From NCBI GenBank assembly GCA_025201765.1, contig MU623372.1, forward strand, positions 186,001 to 250,000: DNA of 64,000 bases. The letters are read 5' to 3'. How positions within the stretch are numbered: the stretch's first letter is position 1; the number at the start of each line of letters is the position of its first letter. A program made the translations under genes and the position numbers. Shown here piece after piece: positions 63,952 through 64,000 of the stretch. A model generated the notes under the pieces. The model ran no database searches. It saw only the letters and a list, made by a program, of their open reading frames with translations, and was not told the origin of the DNA. The DNA is from Daldinia sp. FL1419. Lineage: Eukaryota > Ascomycota > Sordariomycetes > Xylariales > Hypoxylaceae.

Positions 63952-64000
63952 TTTTCTCTATGTTAAGTTATGATCAGGTAACGCTGGTCTTTCCATGAGG

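Overview
The window is nuclear DNA of a filamentous ascomycete (Pezizomycotina). Sordariomycetes-like is my best guess, but the order cannot be fixed from the sequence. The evidence is short GT...AG introns of about 50-60 nt with CTAAC-type branch points, a tRNA-Pro gene with a 17-nt intron, a HET-domain gene, an AflR-type Zn2Cys6 regulator, a Byr4-type septation scaffold, a 2EXR pseudogene, MITE-like elements and AT-rich, RIP-like LTR relics. Gene density is about one gene per 3 kb, with long AT-rich spacers. Exon joins were worked out by hand from splice sites and reading phase, and every spliced model given here closes in frame.

Layout. 0-1.3 kb holds a decayed 2EXR pseudogene. 1.5 kb carries tRNA-Pro(AGG). 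2.8-4.4 kb is a hierarchical minisatellite split by an inverted-repeat element. 4.8-10.1 kb carries a GPI-anchored surface protein, an FAD monooxygenase, an unidentified pseudogene fragment and a secreted purple acid phosphatase. 11.4-19.4 kb carries a secreted tyrosinase (six exons), an eight-cysteine secreted protein, a metallo-beta-lactamase-fold enzyme and a DUF1264/OBAP-like protein with a signal peptide. 22-52 kb is mainly housekeeping: Byr4/Bfa1-like septation regulator, XRCC4/Lif1-like end-joining factor, aldo/keto reductase, SelO pseudokinase, a membrane protein, nicotinamidase, PAP2 lipid phosphatase, histidine phosphatase, HET protein, Nop2, Get5/Mdy2, cofilin and mitochondrial Hsp60. 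53.8-56.3 kb is a nest of mobile elements. 56.4-64 kb carries a short-chain dehydrogenase, an AflR-like regulator, a tannase/feruloyl esterase and a GH105-like hydrolase, which could form a plant-polymer-use locus.

The most unusual items are these. (1) The 53.9-56.0 kb nest: an LTR-like copy is split by a second element with 17-bp inverted ends and an ATAG target duplication, and a third copy is split by a 330-bp retroposon-like insert with a (TACC)n tail and an 8-bp target duplication. (2) Cofilin, whose start codon is a whole coding exon, followed by an 11-nt micro-exon. (3) Enzymes with changed key residues: an aldo/keto reductase with Gly for the catalytic His, and a PAP2 phosphatase with Leu for the motif-3 Arg. 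(4) A tannase with no signal peptide. (5) The minisatellite, in which many units can form a CCGGTCTC/GAAACCGG hairpin. No phage, CRISPR or secondary-metabolite backbone gene is present.
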